NCBI GenBank assembly: GCA_041920275.1
Contig: JAYRSE010000009.1
Span: 1-58,187 of the forward strand
Direction: 5' to 3'
DNA length: 58,187 nucleotides
Source of the DNA: UBA12088 sp041920275
GTDB taxonomy: Bacteria > Patescibacteriota > Minisyncoccia > Phycocordibacterales > UBA12088
Below, piece after piece: positions 24,846 through 32,822 of this stretch. Within the stretch, counting starts at the first letter, position 1. Every line of letters begins with the position of its first letter. The position numbers were made by a program, and so were the translations under genes. The notes below the pieces were generated by a model. The model was given only the letters and a program-made list of their open reading frames with translations. It was not told the DNA's origin and searched no databases.

Positions 24846-25031
24846 ATGGATTGGAAGGTGTTGATGAAGATCGTGTCAGGCATCGTGGTGGTGCCGGTGT
24901 CCGTTCTTGCCGGCGTCTTGTGGAGCTGGTGGGAAAAAGCGACACTCGCACAAAAAGTGGTGACCGGCCCGCTCATACTGCCGATCATCCTCGTTGCCTG
25001 GGTCATCACACCGTGGTGGAATGATCTGTGA
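24846..25031 (+). CDS. Small two-TM membrane protein, 61 aa
   Basis: Two hydrophobic helices, VLMKIVSGIVVVPVSVLAGV and GPLILPIILVAWVITPWW, joined by a short charged turn (WWEKATLAQK). A TATAAG lies just before the ATG. No family known to me. Small hairpin membrane proteins of this kind occur widely; function not inferable. Confidence 0.5.
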   Translation: MDWKVLMKIVSGIVVVPVSVLAGVLWSWWEKATLAQKVVTGPLILPIILVAWVITPWWNDL

Positions 25032-25478
25032 CATTGATCTTTCGAACCGCGAAAATCGACCCGGCGATAGCGGGGGAGAGGACTGTTCTTTGCGGACCGG
25101 AAATCACGCTCGACATTCGAACATCTGAACCCGCAGGTATCTTCGGTCGATCGTCATGAACACACACCCGCAGAACTTTCCAGAGCATCGTCTATCGCGC
25201 CTCAAAATGCAAACAAGGTTCGATATGCGGCAGTCCTTATGGGGCGAAGGTTTCCGACCACTACAGGAGAGGACAGATACATGTCGCACAATATACCTTT
25301 TACGACTTCTACGTGCCACGTTATCCACAGGTACGATATCTCGGCATCGCTAGACCGCCCCGTTCTTCAGCATCGTCCTATACGACCTTGCTCGAATTAT
25401 TCTGTCGCGTCATGTTCATTGATCGTTCCGGCCCGGATTCATCTTTGTTCATGCGACATGAGAACCTTTTGTCGCACG
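25032..25478. other. Stretch without convincing gene
   Basis: About 450 bases with only short, unrecognisable open frames on both strands. On the minus strand short frames follow the nucleoside-hydrolase-like piece (25479-25610) in shifting phase, consistent with a decayed gene. Near the left end a minus-strand frame reads SIFAVRKINVTD, similar to PIYANSVKINVTD of the DUF3467 gene at 25780. Confidence 0.4.
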
Positions 25479-25610
25479 CTACGAATGGATCAACCCCGCG
25501 ACCTCGAGGTCGCCATGGTTGTTCATGCCATTAAAGGCATGTGTGATCAAGTCCGCTCCCCCACCGTCAACGTCGCAGGTCACATAAATATTGTACGACA
25601 TTGAGCACAT
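25479..25610 (-). pseudogene. Fragment resembling the N-terminus of a nucleoside hydrolase
   Basis: A 43-residue frame, MCSMSYNIYVTCDVDGGGAD followed by LITHAFNGMNNHGDLEVAGLIHS, then an amber stop. The pattern D-x-D-G-x-x-A-D, an Asn-containing helix and LEVxGLIHS match the first beta-alpha-beta unit of nucleoside hydrolase-like folds (IUNH/DUF1593 type). The following ~400 bases on the same strand do not continue it in one frame. I read it as a truncated relic; a short genuine protein is less likely. Confidence 0.35.
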
Positions 25611-25779
25611 GTGATATCCGTATCAATGTCGACGCATGCAAGGGCACCTCCATCCGTCGGGGAACCGGGGTGATGTATCGAGAGGGTGGTGTGCCCGAGC
25701 TCGTGATCGTCGAGAAAAACTCGGGAAGGGCGCATCATCTTCTCGTGGAGAGGCCGTCGTATGGGCTTGTGCGTGTGGA

Positions 25780-26031
25780 CTACTCTTGGGGCAGGTGACG
25801 CGTGAAGTGTTTTTTGAGGGTCTCGTCGAGCGCCTTTTGAAATCGCATCGCGTGTTTGGGGGAGAGCACAAGTTCGCTCACCAACACCCCCCTACCCTCG
25901 TCTGGACGAACCAGTGCGAACTGAAAGATCACTTCCTCGTCAGTGACATTGATCTTAACACTGTTCGCATAAATGGGCTTTGTGTCGGGTGAGACACTGA
26001 TCTGGATCTGTCGTTGTGTCGATTGTTCCAT
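25780..26031 (-). CDS. DUF3467 family protein
   Basis: 83 aa. Fits DUF3467: ISVSPDTKPIYANSVKINVT at the start, then VIFQFALVRPDEG and the closing LVLSPKHAMRFQKALDETLKKH. Small beta-rich cytoplasmic proteins of this family are widespread and uncharacterised. It stands alone between the M23 peptidase gene and the degraded stretch; the 75-base gap to the M23 gene and the upstream TATACA suggest separate transcription. Confidence 0.85.
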   Translation of the reverse strand: MEQSTQRQIQISVSPDTKPIYANSVKINVTDEEVIFQFALVRPDEGRGVLVSELVLSPKHAMRFQKALDETLKKHFTRHLPQE

Positions 26032-26106
26032 GGTGTATGTGGTGTTTAGTGTATAACTCAGACCTTCTTACTTATGGGGCGCGTCGAGCGCATGAACTTG
26101 ATTATA

Positions 26107-27462
26107 CTACAAATAACTCATCGGGTTCAGGTACGCCTCATATCCGGCAACGGGTACGCGTGCGGGCCCGCAGCTGGTGATCGCCTTCACATCTCCCAGC
26201 CGCACCACGTTCACTCCGGCGCTCGCAAAGACCGTGAAGTGCAAGTGTGGACCGGTCGAGTAGCCGGTATTGCCCGAGTAGCCGATCAGCTGACCCTTCG
26301 AGACCGCTTCGCCGGTGCCGACCGAGATCGCGGAGAGGTGTGCGTACAGGGTCGAAAGGCCGTTCGGGTGCTCGACAAGGATCCATTTGCCGTAGGAGAG
26401 GCAGCCTGGTGTCGCATCGGTGTTGCCGGTCTCGACCACTTTCCCACTCTGTGCTGCAAGTATCTTGGTGCCTTGTGGTATGCCGAAGTCGATGCCGTTG
26501 TGCCCCTTACCGTTGTACGCACCTGATTGTGCGAAAGCGGTATTGCCGAAGTACTGAGTGATACAATGTGCGTTTCCGAACGTTCCCGAACGACCGGCAC
26601 ACCCGGTCATGAATGAACCGTCAACTGGCCACGTGAGCACTCCAGAACCTGCTGCGGGAATAGTGGTCGGATTGAGGATGAATTTGATCTGTGCCTCATA
26701 AGCCGCCATTTCCTTTTCGAACTTTTCACGCGCCGCCTTTTTTTCCGCAAGGAGCTGCTGGTAGCCCGCCTCCTGGTTCTTGGTCTGCTTCAGAAGCGAA
26801 TCCTTGTGCGTGCGCGTTTGGTCGAGGGCTTTCTGTTCACCCGAAAGTTCGCCCTTGAGCGCATCGAGGTCGGCGCGTTTGGTGATCGAGCGCGATTGCG
26901 CAGTCTCATATTCTTGTTTGAGCGCTTGGAGTGAACGCATGTCCTCGCGCAACGATTCTCGTAAGGCGGTCTGGTATTCGATCGCCTCCCATATCTCGGC
27001 GAGCGACTCATACGCAAGCAACATCTCGACCATGCTTTGACTCTCGTAGGTATCGAGGGTGCGGAACGAAGCGGCGACCGCCTCCTGATCGCGGAGTATT
27101 TCGAGCTCTTTGACCTGTATCTCTCGGCCGAGCTCCTCGATCTCGAGGTCGGTGGTGTTGATCTTTTGTTCGGTGGCCCGTACATCGCTCTGTATCTTCT
27201 TACGTGCGAGGTCGAGCTCATGGATCGCGTTCTGGAGGGTTTTCTTTTCCGCACCCACAGTGGTAAGTTCCTTCTCGTATTTGGCTATCTCCTCCTCGAT
27301 CTTGCGCAGTTCCGCTTGACTCTGTTCTATCTTTGCGCGGAGCTCGGTTACGCTCTCCTGTGCATGTACGGTCTCATGCGTGCGTGTTGACATCGAAACG
27401 AACGCTGCTGCAAAAAAGCAGAGCGTGGAAACGATCATGAAGATTGAGCGGAATATGATCAT
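26107..27462 (-). CDS. EnvC/NlpD-like M23 murein peptidase with long coiled coil
   Basis: 451 aa. Signal peptide (MIIFRSIFMIVSTLCFFAAA), then ~230 residues of coiled coil (Glu/Lys/Gln-rich, residues ~35-265), then an M23/LytM domain with the zinc ligands in NGIDFG (preceded by GH) and GPHLHF. The coiled-coil plus LytM layout is that of EnvC-type activators and PcsB-like hydrolases working with FtsEX at the septum. Both metal-site motifs are intact, so it may be an active endopeptidase. Start ATG 27462 gives a compact signal peptide; an ATG at 27495 would overlap gltX by 22 bases. It follows gltX in the wall-synthesis operon. Confidence 0.9.
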   Translation of the reverse strand: MIIFRSIFMIVSTLCFFAAAFVSMSTRTHETVHAQESVTELRAKIEQSQAELRKIEEEIAKYEKELTTVGAEKKTLQNAIHELDLARKKIQSDVRATEQKINTTDLEIEELGREIQVKELEILRDQEAVAASFRTLDTYESQSMVEMLLAYESLAEIWEAIEYQTALRESLREDMRSLQALKQEYETAQSRSITKRADLDALKGELSGEQKALDQTRTHKDSLLKQTKNQEAGYQQLLAEKKAAREKFEKEMAAYEAQIKFILNPTTIPAAGSGVLTWPVDGSFMTGCAGRSGTFGNAHCITQYFGNTAFAQSGAYNGKGHNGIDFGIPQGTKILAAQSGKVVETGNTDATPGCLSYGKWILVEHPNGLSTLYAHLSAISVGTGEAVSKGQLIGYSGNTGYSTGPHLHFTVFASAGVNVVRLGDVKAITSCGPARVPVAGYEAYLNPMSYL

Positions 27463-27473
27463 AGGTGTACGGA

Positions 27474-28826
27474 TCAGTGTGTGTCTTCGAAACATTCCAC
27501 CGCACGATCGATGCGTGAGAGTGAGCGAGACCTTCCCAGCACCTCGAGCAGGAGGAACGGGTCGGGAGATCGTTCCTTGCCGGACAGTGCATAGCGAAGC
27601 GGCCAGAGTACGTTCCCCTTCCCTTCGGTCTCGGCAAACGGTTCGATCGCGGTTCGAGTGGTGTCGTAGGTGAACTCGCCATCAGGCAATTCCGCGAGTG
27701 TTGTTCGTACATGGCGTAGTCGTGCTCCCGTACGCTCGGGTGTCGGGTCTTTTTTCCACACAAGATCGGTCGGTCTGGGTTCGGGTTCCCGTACATAGAA
27801 TTCGTATTCCCCGTCGGAAAACGCCCGCACCAATTCACCGGTCGTGGCAAAGCGCTCGATGAGGTCGTCGCATGCACGTGCCGAGGTGGAGAGCATACGT
27901 ACGGTGTCAGGGTACTCATGGAGAGCGGAAAGCATCTCCGTGCGAACATCCTCCACTCGAAGCCGTTTGCGATGCTCGCGGTTGAACCACTTCAATCGGT
28001 TGACATCGAAGACCGCACCGCTTTTTTGGAGTCCATCGATCGAGAACGACGAAACAAGTTCATCGAGTGTGAACAGTTCACGATCGTTCCCGGGGTTCCA
28101 CCCAAGGAGTGCGATGAAGTTTACGAGTGCCTCGGGGAGGTATCCTTCCGCAATGAATTGTCTGACCGCGGTAGCTCCCTTGCGTTTGCTCATCTTGGTC
28201 CTGTCGGGTGCGAGTATGAGCGGAATGTGCACATACACCGGTCGCGGGTACCCCAATGCCTCCTGGATCAGTATTTGTCGAGGGGTATTGCTGATATGGT
28301 CCTCACCGCGAATAACGTGGGTCACGCCCGCATCGGCGTCATCCACCACGACCGCAAAGTGGTAGAGGGGATCATCAAGCGACCTGGCGATGACGAAGTC
28401 GCCGAGCTCCGTCGTGTCGAAGGAAATGTCCCCTCTCACTTCGTCATGGAAAACGATGGTTTTCCCCGGATTACGCAAGCGCACCACCTCTACCGTGCGA
28501 TCGGGATCATCCTTTGCCGGTTCGCGGGAGAGATACGCGTTGTCCATTGCGAGCAGTGCCTGGAGCTTTGTGCGATGGTGCTCCACACGCTCGCTTTGAC
28601 GGATGAAAGAATCCCACGTGAGGCCCAAGCAACGCATGCCGTCCAGAATATCATCTTCGAACTCCCGCGTACTCCGCACGCGGTCGGTGTCCTCGATGCG
28701 AACCATGAACGTACCTCCCATGTGTCGTGCGTAAAGGAAGTTGAACAATGCGGTTCGGGCGGTGCCGATGTGGAAATGACCGGTCGGACTGGGTGCTATG
28801 CGGGTGATGATGGGTGTGTCAGGCAT
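27474..28826 (-). CDS. gltX: Glutamyl-tRNA synthetase
   Basis: 450 aa class I synthetase. HIGH motif as PTGHFHIGTART, zinc-less insertion region, the KMSKS loop as KMSKRKGA, and RIEDTD. It starts 12 bases after murG and lies between murG and the M23 peptidase gene on the same strand. In bacteria that lack GlnRS this enzyme also charges tRNA-Gln for transamidation, but the window does not show which case applies. Confidence 0.96.
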   Translation of the reverse strand: MPDTPIITRIAPSPTGHFHIGTARTALFNFLYARHMGGTFMVRIEDTDRVRSTREFEDDILDGMRCLGLTWDSFIRQSERVEHHRTKLQALLAMDNAYLSREPAKDDPDRTVEVVRLRNPGKTIVFHDEVRGDISFDTTELGDFVIARSLDDPLYHFAVVVDDADAGVTHVIRGEDHISNTPRQILIQEALGYPRPVYVHIPLILAPDRTKMSKRKGATAVRQFIAEGYLPEALVNFIALLGWNPGNDRELFTLDELVSSFSIDGLQKSGAVFDVNRLKWFNREHRKRLRVEDVRTEMLSALHEYPDTVRMLSTSARACDDLIERFATTGELVRAFSDGEYEFYVREPEPRPTDLVWKKDPTPERTGARLRHVRTTLAELPDGEFTYDTTRTAIEPFAETEGKGNVLWPLRYALSGKERSPDPFLLLEVLGRSRSLSRIDRAVECFEDTH

Positions 28827-28838
28827 GCTGCGAAAGTG

Positions 28839-29972
28839 TTACGACTCATGTTCAACGGCGATACGAAGGATCTCGAGCGCAATGGTACGGGCGGCATCCG
28901 GCCGTTGGAAATGTTTTGCACCTTCGCGCATGCGGTCCAGTGTGGCGGTGTCTCCGAAGAGTCGATCGATCTCGGAAATGAGTACGTGCGGTGTACAGTT
29001 GTGCTGCTCGATGACCAGCGCACCACCCGCTCGCGCGTACGCGTACGCGTTCTCTCGTTGATCGCGACTTACGGTAACCGGAATGGGGACCAGTATCGCG
29101 GGCAACTCCCAAAGCGCAATCTCGAAGATGGAGCCCGAACCGGCGCGTGACACCACCAGGTCCGCTGCTCCCGAGGCCATGCGCATGTCCAGTGTGTTCA
29201 AGTGAGGGAACACCCGATAGCGCGAGCGATGTGGATGGTCTCGCAGATGCACATCGACGATCTGCTTGTACGCTTCGAAATTCGCTTTACCGACCTGATG
29301 GATCACCTGGTACCGCTCCAGGAGCTCCGACAAGGCCTGCAGAAGCGTGTTGTTGATGTGTTCGGCTCCTTGGGATCCACCAAGTACGAGGACGGTCTTC
29401 ATGGTGGGGGTAAAGTCGAAGTGGAGATGCGCATCCTTCGTTTGGCGAATGCGAACATCCTTTCGAACGGGATTGCCGACGCATGCCACACGATCCTGAA
29501 ACGGGAAGTACTTGACCGCTTCCGGATAACTGACCCCGACGCGGACGGCGTATTTGCCTGCCCAAATGTTAGCTCGTCCCGGCTTTACGTCCGAATCGTG
29601 GATGAATATGGGAATACGAAGCAGATGAGCCGCGAAAACGGTCGGAACCGACGCATAGCTGCCCTTACTGAACACGATATCAGGATAGATACGATACAGT
29701 TGCCAAAGTGCGGTCGGGAGCCCGATCATCGTCTGCAGGAAATCGAACACGTTTCGGAACGAGAAATACACACGCATTTTGCCGGCCGGTACATGGCGGT
29801 ATTCCATGTTGTTCTGGTACAACAACCCCTCATCAAAGCGGTTGTTCGAGAAGAAATACAGTTCCGGCTGCACGAGGTTACCTTCACGAACGAGCTCGTT
29901 CAACTCTTCGACGACCGCGATCAATGGATAGAAGTGTCCCCCGCTTCCTCCCGTCGTAAAAACGATCTTCAT
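28839..29972 (-). CDS. murG: UDP-N-acetylglucosamine:lipid I GlcNAc transferase MurG
   Basis: 377 aa peripheral membrane glycosyltransferase making lipid II from lipid I. GT28 N-terminal glycine loop TTGGSGGHFYP, central KGSYASVP and HDSDVKPGRAN, C-terminal VLGGSQGAEHIN and donor site SRAGSGSIFEIALWELPAILVP. Its ATG overlaps the ftsW stop by 4 bases. Part of mraY-ftsW-murG. Confidence 0.95.
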   Translation of the reverse strand: MKIVFTTGGSGGHFYPLIAVVEELNELVREGNLVQPELYFFSNNRFDEGLLYQNNMEYRHVPAGKMRVYFSFRNVFDFLQTMIGLPTALWQLYRIYPDIVFSKGSYASVPTVFAAHLLRIPIFIHDSDVKPGRANIWAGKYAVRVGVSYPEAVKYFPFQDRVACVGNPVRKDVRIRQTKDAHLHFDFTPTMKTVLVLGGSQGAEHINNTLLQALSELLERYQVIHQVGKANFEAYKQIVDVHLRDHPHRSRYRVFPHLNTLDMRMASGAADLVVSRAGSGSIFEIALWELPAILVPIPVTVSRDQRENAYAYARAGGALVIEQHNCTPHVLISEIDRLFGDTATLDRMREGAKHFQRPDAARTIALEILRIAVEHES

Positions 29973-31114
29973 ACTGCGTGTTTGATTAGAGTGCGCGAGG
30001 TGTCTTTAACGATGATCTTTTGGTACCGTGACACATTGAGCACGATCCCCACCGCGGCGAGCGCGAACAATAATGATGTGCCGCCGTGACTCATGAACAC
30101 AAGCGGTTCGCCGGTGAGTGGCATGACACCGATCATCGATGCGACGTTCATGAACGATTGGGACACCAATAGTATAACAATCCCAACGACGGTAAGTCCA
30201 CCGAAGCGGTCGGATGCGCGGGAGGCAACGAGCAGTCCTCGAGCCGCGAACAACACATACAGTGACAGTATGAACACGCTTCCCACAAAGCCGAACTCCT
30301 CGGCCGCAACACTGAAGATCGAATCACTCGTCGGTTCCGGTAAGTAGCTGAATTTTTGGACGCTCTGTCCGTACCCGCGTCCGAACAAACCGCCTGAACC
30401 GACCGCGATCAAGCTCTGCTTGATCTGGTACCCCGATCCGGTCGGATCGCCCGCGGGATCGAGAAATGTGGTGACACGATCGAGCAGGTACGGACGATAG
30501 GCGACCAATGCCAGTATGCCGATCATAAGAATACCCGCAAGCAGCATGAAATGTCGCGTGCGAAGACCGGCGACTATCACCATTGCACCACCCGAAAGCG
30601 CAAGGAGAAGGAACGAACCGGTGTCCGGCTGTAGCAGCAGCAACACTCCGGATAGTGTGAGCGCGAACAATAAACCGCCAAGAGCGAAACGAATGTCGTT
30701 CATACGCATGTGAAAAGTGCTGTAGTACCATGCGATGAACAAAATGTAGCCCAACTTGAGGGCCTCGGCAGGTTGGAACGAGATGTTGCCAAGCAGCAAC
30801 CACCGTCGGGCGCCATTCGCCTCATAGCCGAGGAATGGCACGAACACGAGTGCGGTGAGCAGAAGTGCGGCGCCAAAGCAGTATGGTGCCACTTTCTTAA
30901 GCGCCCGATACTTGATTTGTGAAAGAATGAAAAGCGCAAGAAGTCCACCCCCGACCCCGAGCAACAGCTGTGAGCGCGCGACATCCGAAAATTGGACTCC
31001 TTCGCGGGCAAGCAATCCGAGAGAAGCGGAACTGAATATGAAAAAACCGATCAAGACAAGCACGACGGTCGTGATGAGAAGCCAGCGATCGACGTGGGCG
31101 CCGCTCTGTTTCAT
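29969..31114 (-). CDS. ftsW: SEDS-family peptidoglycan glycosyltransferase FtsW
   Basis: 381 aa with about ten TMs. SEDS hallmarks: GARRWLLLGNISFQPAEALKL, the catalytic-loop Asp region in VLLLLQPDTGSF, and GSGYQIKQSLIAVGSGGLFG. FtsW and RodA are hard to tell apart by sequence; the place between mraY and murG favours FtsW, the septal enzyme. Start ATG 31114 overlaps the mraY stop by ATGA; a start further upstream would run well into mraY. Confidence 0.92.
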   Translation of the reverse strand: MKQSGAHVDRWLLITTVVLVLIGFFIFSSASLGLLAREGVQFSDVARSQLLLGVGGGLLALFILSQIKYRALKKVAPYCFGAALLLTALVFVPFLGYEANGARRWLLLGNISFQPAEALKLGYILFIAWYYSTFHMRMNDIRFALGGLLFALTLSGVLLLLQPDTGSFLLLALSGGAMVIVAGLRTRHFMLLAGILMIGILALVAYRPYLLDRVTTFLDPAGDPTGSGYQIKQSLIAVGSGGLFGRGYGQSVQKFSYLPEPTSDSIFSVAAEEFGFVGSVFILSLYVLFAARGLLVASRASDRFGGLTVVGIVILLVSQSFMNVASMIGVMPLTGEPLVFMSHGGTSLLFALAAVGIVLNVSRYQKIIVKDTSRTLIKHAV

Positions 31115-32196
31115 AGTGAAGCGGGTGTGCCGGCAAGTGCGACGATAACGCCGATGAACGCAAGAATGGCTGATGCGACCCAGTAGCGCATGGTCACTCG
31201 ATAGGGAGGCCACCCGAGCGCCTCAAAGTGGTGATGGAGCGGTGCGATCAAGAAGACCTTCTTGTTCCGAAATCGCTTGGAAAGGACCTGGATCACGTCG
31301 GAAAGTACGGTGACGACAAGGGGTAGCGCGATGATCGGAAGCACTGCGACACCCTTCCCCCCTCCGAGCTTGTCCGTCATAAAGGCGACGATCGTGAGCG
31401 ACAGTGTGAGCCCCATAACACCGGTCTCGGACATGTAGAATCGTGCGGGGGGGATATTGAACCACAGGAATGCGAGCAGCCCGCCAACCACGGTCGCACA
31501 GAAGGCCGCCAGGTCGATCTGGTTCTGGGCGAACGCAATGATCCCGTACGATGAGAATATGATTGCGAATACGCCGCCAGCGAGTCCATCGATGCCGTCG
31601 ATGACGCCTCCCGCATAGATCGCGATACCGACAAAGACGAAAAAGGGTATGAACAACCATCCCAGCTCCAACACCCCATCGAACGGAACTGAAACGCCGG
31701 TCACGCCGAGTTTCTCGTAGAACCACCACGCAGCAAATGCTGAGACGAGTCCGACCGCCAATAAGCGCTTTCGGAGCGGTAGACCTCCTGCAAAATGTCT
31801 GCCGGTCCCCCATATCTCGAGCAGATCATCGGCGGCGCCCACCGCGGCTCCGGCAAGAAGTGCGAACACCGGGAGCCACGTCTGGCCGCGCGAAAAGAAC
31901 TCCAGCTTTTCGAGTACGGGACCACCCAGGTAGCGCTCGAGAAACCAGACTCCGGCGATGGTGATGAGCACCGAACCCCAAATGACCGAACCACCCATGC
32001 GCGGAGTGCCGACCTCTTTGTCTTTGTGAAGCAGGTCGAACATGGGCGTATCCCCTCCCCCGTAGCCTTTTTTACCTGCGGTCTTTTTCCAACATTTGAA
32101 ACGGTAGAGATAGTGGGATACGACGGGAGTGATCGCCATTCCGACAAAGAACGCGATCGCTGCGGGACTGAGGATCTTGATGAAATCTTCTATCAT
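31111..32196 (-). CDS. mraY: Phospho-N-acetylmuramoyl-pentapeptide transferase MraY
   Basis: 361 aa with ~10 TMs. Makes lipid I from UDP-MurNAc-pentapeptide and undecaprenyl phosphate. Motifs: DKEVGTPRMGGSVI, GAADDLLEIWG with the paired catalytic Asp, GVIDGIDGLAGG, and the MraY-specific PLHHHFEALGWP. Start at 32196 is chosen because an extended -10 TGGTATACT lies 13 bases upstream and the protein then begins at TM1. First gene of mraY-ftsW-murG-gltX-M23. Confidence 0.95.
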   Translation of the reverse strand: MIEDFIKILSPAAIAFFVGMAITPVVSHYLYRFKCWKKTAGKKGYGGGDTPMFDLLHKDKEVGTPRMGGSVIWGSVLITIAGVWFLERYLGGPVLEKLEFFSRGQTWLPVFALLAGAAVGAADDLLEIWGTGRHFAGGLPLRKRLLAVGLVSAFAAWWFYEKLGVTGVSVPFDGVLELGWLFIPFFVFVGIAIYAGGVIDGIDGLAGGVFAIIFSSYGIIAFAQNQIDLAAFCATVVGGLLAFLWFNIPPARFYMSETGVMGLTLSLTIVAFMTDKLGGGKGVAVLPIIALPLVVTVLSDVIQVLSKRFRNKKVFLIAPLHHHFEALGWPPYRVTMRYWVASAILAFIGVIVALAGTPASL

Positions 32197-32209
32197 AGGA
32201 GCGTACGCA

Positions 32210-32215
32210 AGTATA
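32210..32215 (-). promoter_or_regulatory. Extended -10 of mraY operon
   Basis: TGGTATACT on the minus strand, 13 bases before the ATG, implying a leader of only ~6 bases. Confidence 0.6.
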
Positions 32216-32307
32216 CCACCAACAACGCCCCTCGTGTTCCGACATCGCACATTCGTTGTGGACACTGCGAGGTTTCCTCGCTCATGGAGCAAACACGTGC
32301 TTTACTG

Positions 32308-32378
32308 CGGGCCCACTCCGACTCGAACGGAGGACGGCGGTTTTGGAGACCGCTGTTTTACCACTAAACTATGGGCCC
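32308..32378 (-). tRNA. tRNA-Trp (CCA anticodon)
   Basis: 71-base cloverleaf: acceptor GGGCCCA/TGGGCCC, D arm GTTT-AAAC, anticodon stem GCGGT/ACCGC with loop CTCCAAA (anticodon CCA), T arm CTCCG/CGGAG with TTCGAGT loop, discriminator G. The 3' CCA is not encoded and must be added. A TATACT at 32389-32394 lies 10 bases upstream. Position beside bL33 is as in many bacteria (rpmG-trnW). Confidence 0.95.
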
Positions 32379-32388
32379 TCCGCAAAGA

Positions 32389-32394
32389 AGTATA
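32389..32394 (-). promoter_or_regulatory. -10 of tRNA-Trp
   Basis: Extended TGGTATACT on the minus strand, 10 bases before the mature tRNA 5' end. Confidence 0.65.
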
Positions 32395-32410
32395 CCACAG
32401 GTCCCGATAC

Positions 32411-32446
32411 AAAAAAACACCGGCACGGTGCGTCTCGCCACCGGTG
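32411..32446 (-). terminator. Intrinsic terminator of bL33 gene
   Basis: On the minus strand CACCGG ... CCGGTG with an inner GGTG/CACC pairing, followed by seven T (A-run 32411-32417 on the plus strand), seven bases after the bL33 stop. Confidence 0.8.
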
Positions 32447-32452
32447 CGGACA

Positions 32453-32608
32453 CTATTTTTTGACCTCCTTATAGACGACCGTTTGGCGGATCGTCGGATC
32501 GTATTTTTTAAGCTCAAGCTTCTTTTCCACCCGCTTTTTGTTGCGGTTGTCGTACCGCACATGCTTGGACTTGGTGCTTCGAAGTTTTACGATATGATCT
32601 TGGGACAT
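32453..32608 (-). CDS. rpmG: Large-subunit ribosomal protein bL33, zinc-free form
   Basis: 51 aa: begins MSQDHIVKLRSTKSKHVRYD, continues NRNKKRVEKKLELKKYDPTI and ends RQTVVYKEVKK. NKKRVEKKLELKKYDP is the family core. The zinc-binding form has two CxxC pairs; here the first is STKS and the second TIRQ, so there is no cysteine at all. Start defined by a TATACT ending 6 bases upstream (leaderless). tRNA-Trp follows on the same strand after the terminator. Confidence 0.92.
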   Translation of the reverse strand: MSQDHIVKLRSTKSKHVRYDNRNKKRVEKKLELKKYDPTIRQTVVYKEVKK

Positions 32609-32614
32609 ACCTAC

Positions 32615-32620
32615 AGTATA
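32615..32620 (-). promoter_or_regulatory. -10 of bL33 gene, leaderless
   Basis: TATACT on the minus strand ending 6 bases before the ATG at 32608. Confidence 0.75.
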
Positions 32621-32642
32621 CATCAACCGTAGAATATTTCAA

Positions 32643-32795
32643 CCCGTGTATACGTAAGTCCTCACAGCATCTACGAAGCCGGAAAGTGCGCCATGTTAGG
32701 CGGTAAGACTTGGCCTAGCGGCCCGGAGTGCCGCCTAACATGGCGTACTTTCCGGCTTCGCTACACGCGGGGTGTGACGTTACGTGTATACGGGG
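32643..32795. repeat. Long inverted repeat with 30-bp near-perfect core hairpin
   Basis: Core arms 32674-32703 and 32731-32760 pair over 30 positions with one mismatch that is a G-U pair in RNA. A 27-base loop contains a smaller GGCC/GGCC hairpin. Outside the core the similarity continues weakly to a pair of GTATAC-containing ends (around 32643-32657 and 32780-32795). No T-run follows, so it is not a standard terminator. No coding sequence is present. Confidence 0.85.
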
Positions 32796-32822
32796 CTGGA
32801 TCGTGGACTGATTCTGACTCGC

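Noticed and set aside
25601..25798. 65-codon plus-strand frame ending in LVIVEKNSGRAHHLLVERPS-type sequence
   Set aside because: Overlaps the end of the DUF3467 gene on the other strand, has no promoter or ribosome binding site and matches nothing I know; kept as too weak to call.
32692..32738. GTTAGGC ... GCCTAAC in the large hairpin, resembling integron attC core boxes
   Set aside because: In attC the order is RYYYAAC then GTTRRRY with AAC facing inward; here it is the opposite, and no integrase or cassette array is present.
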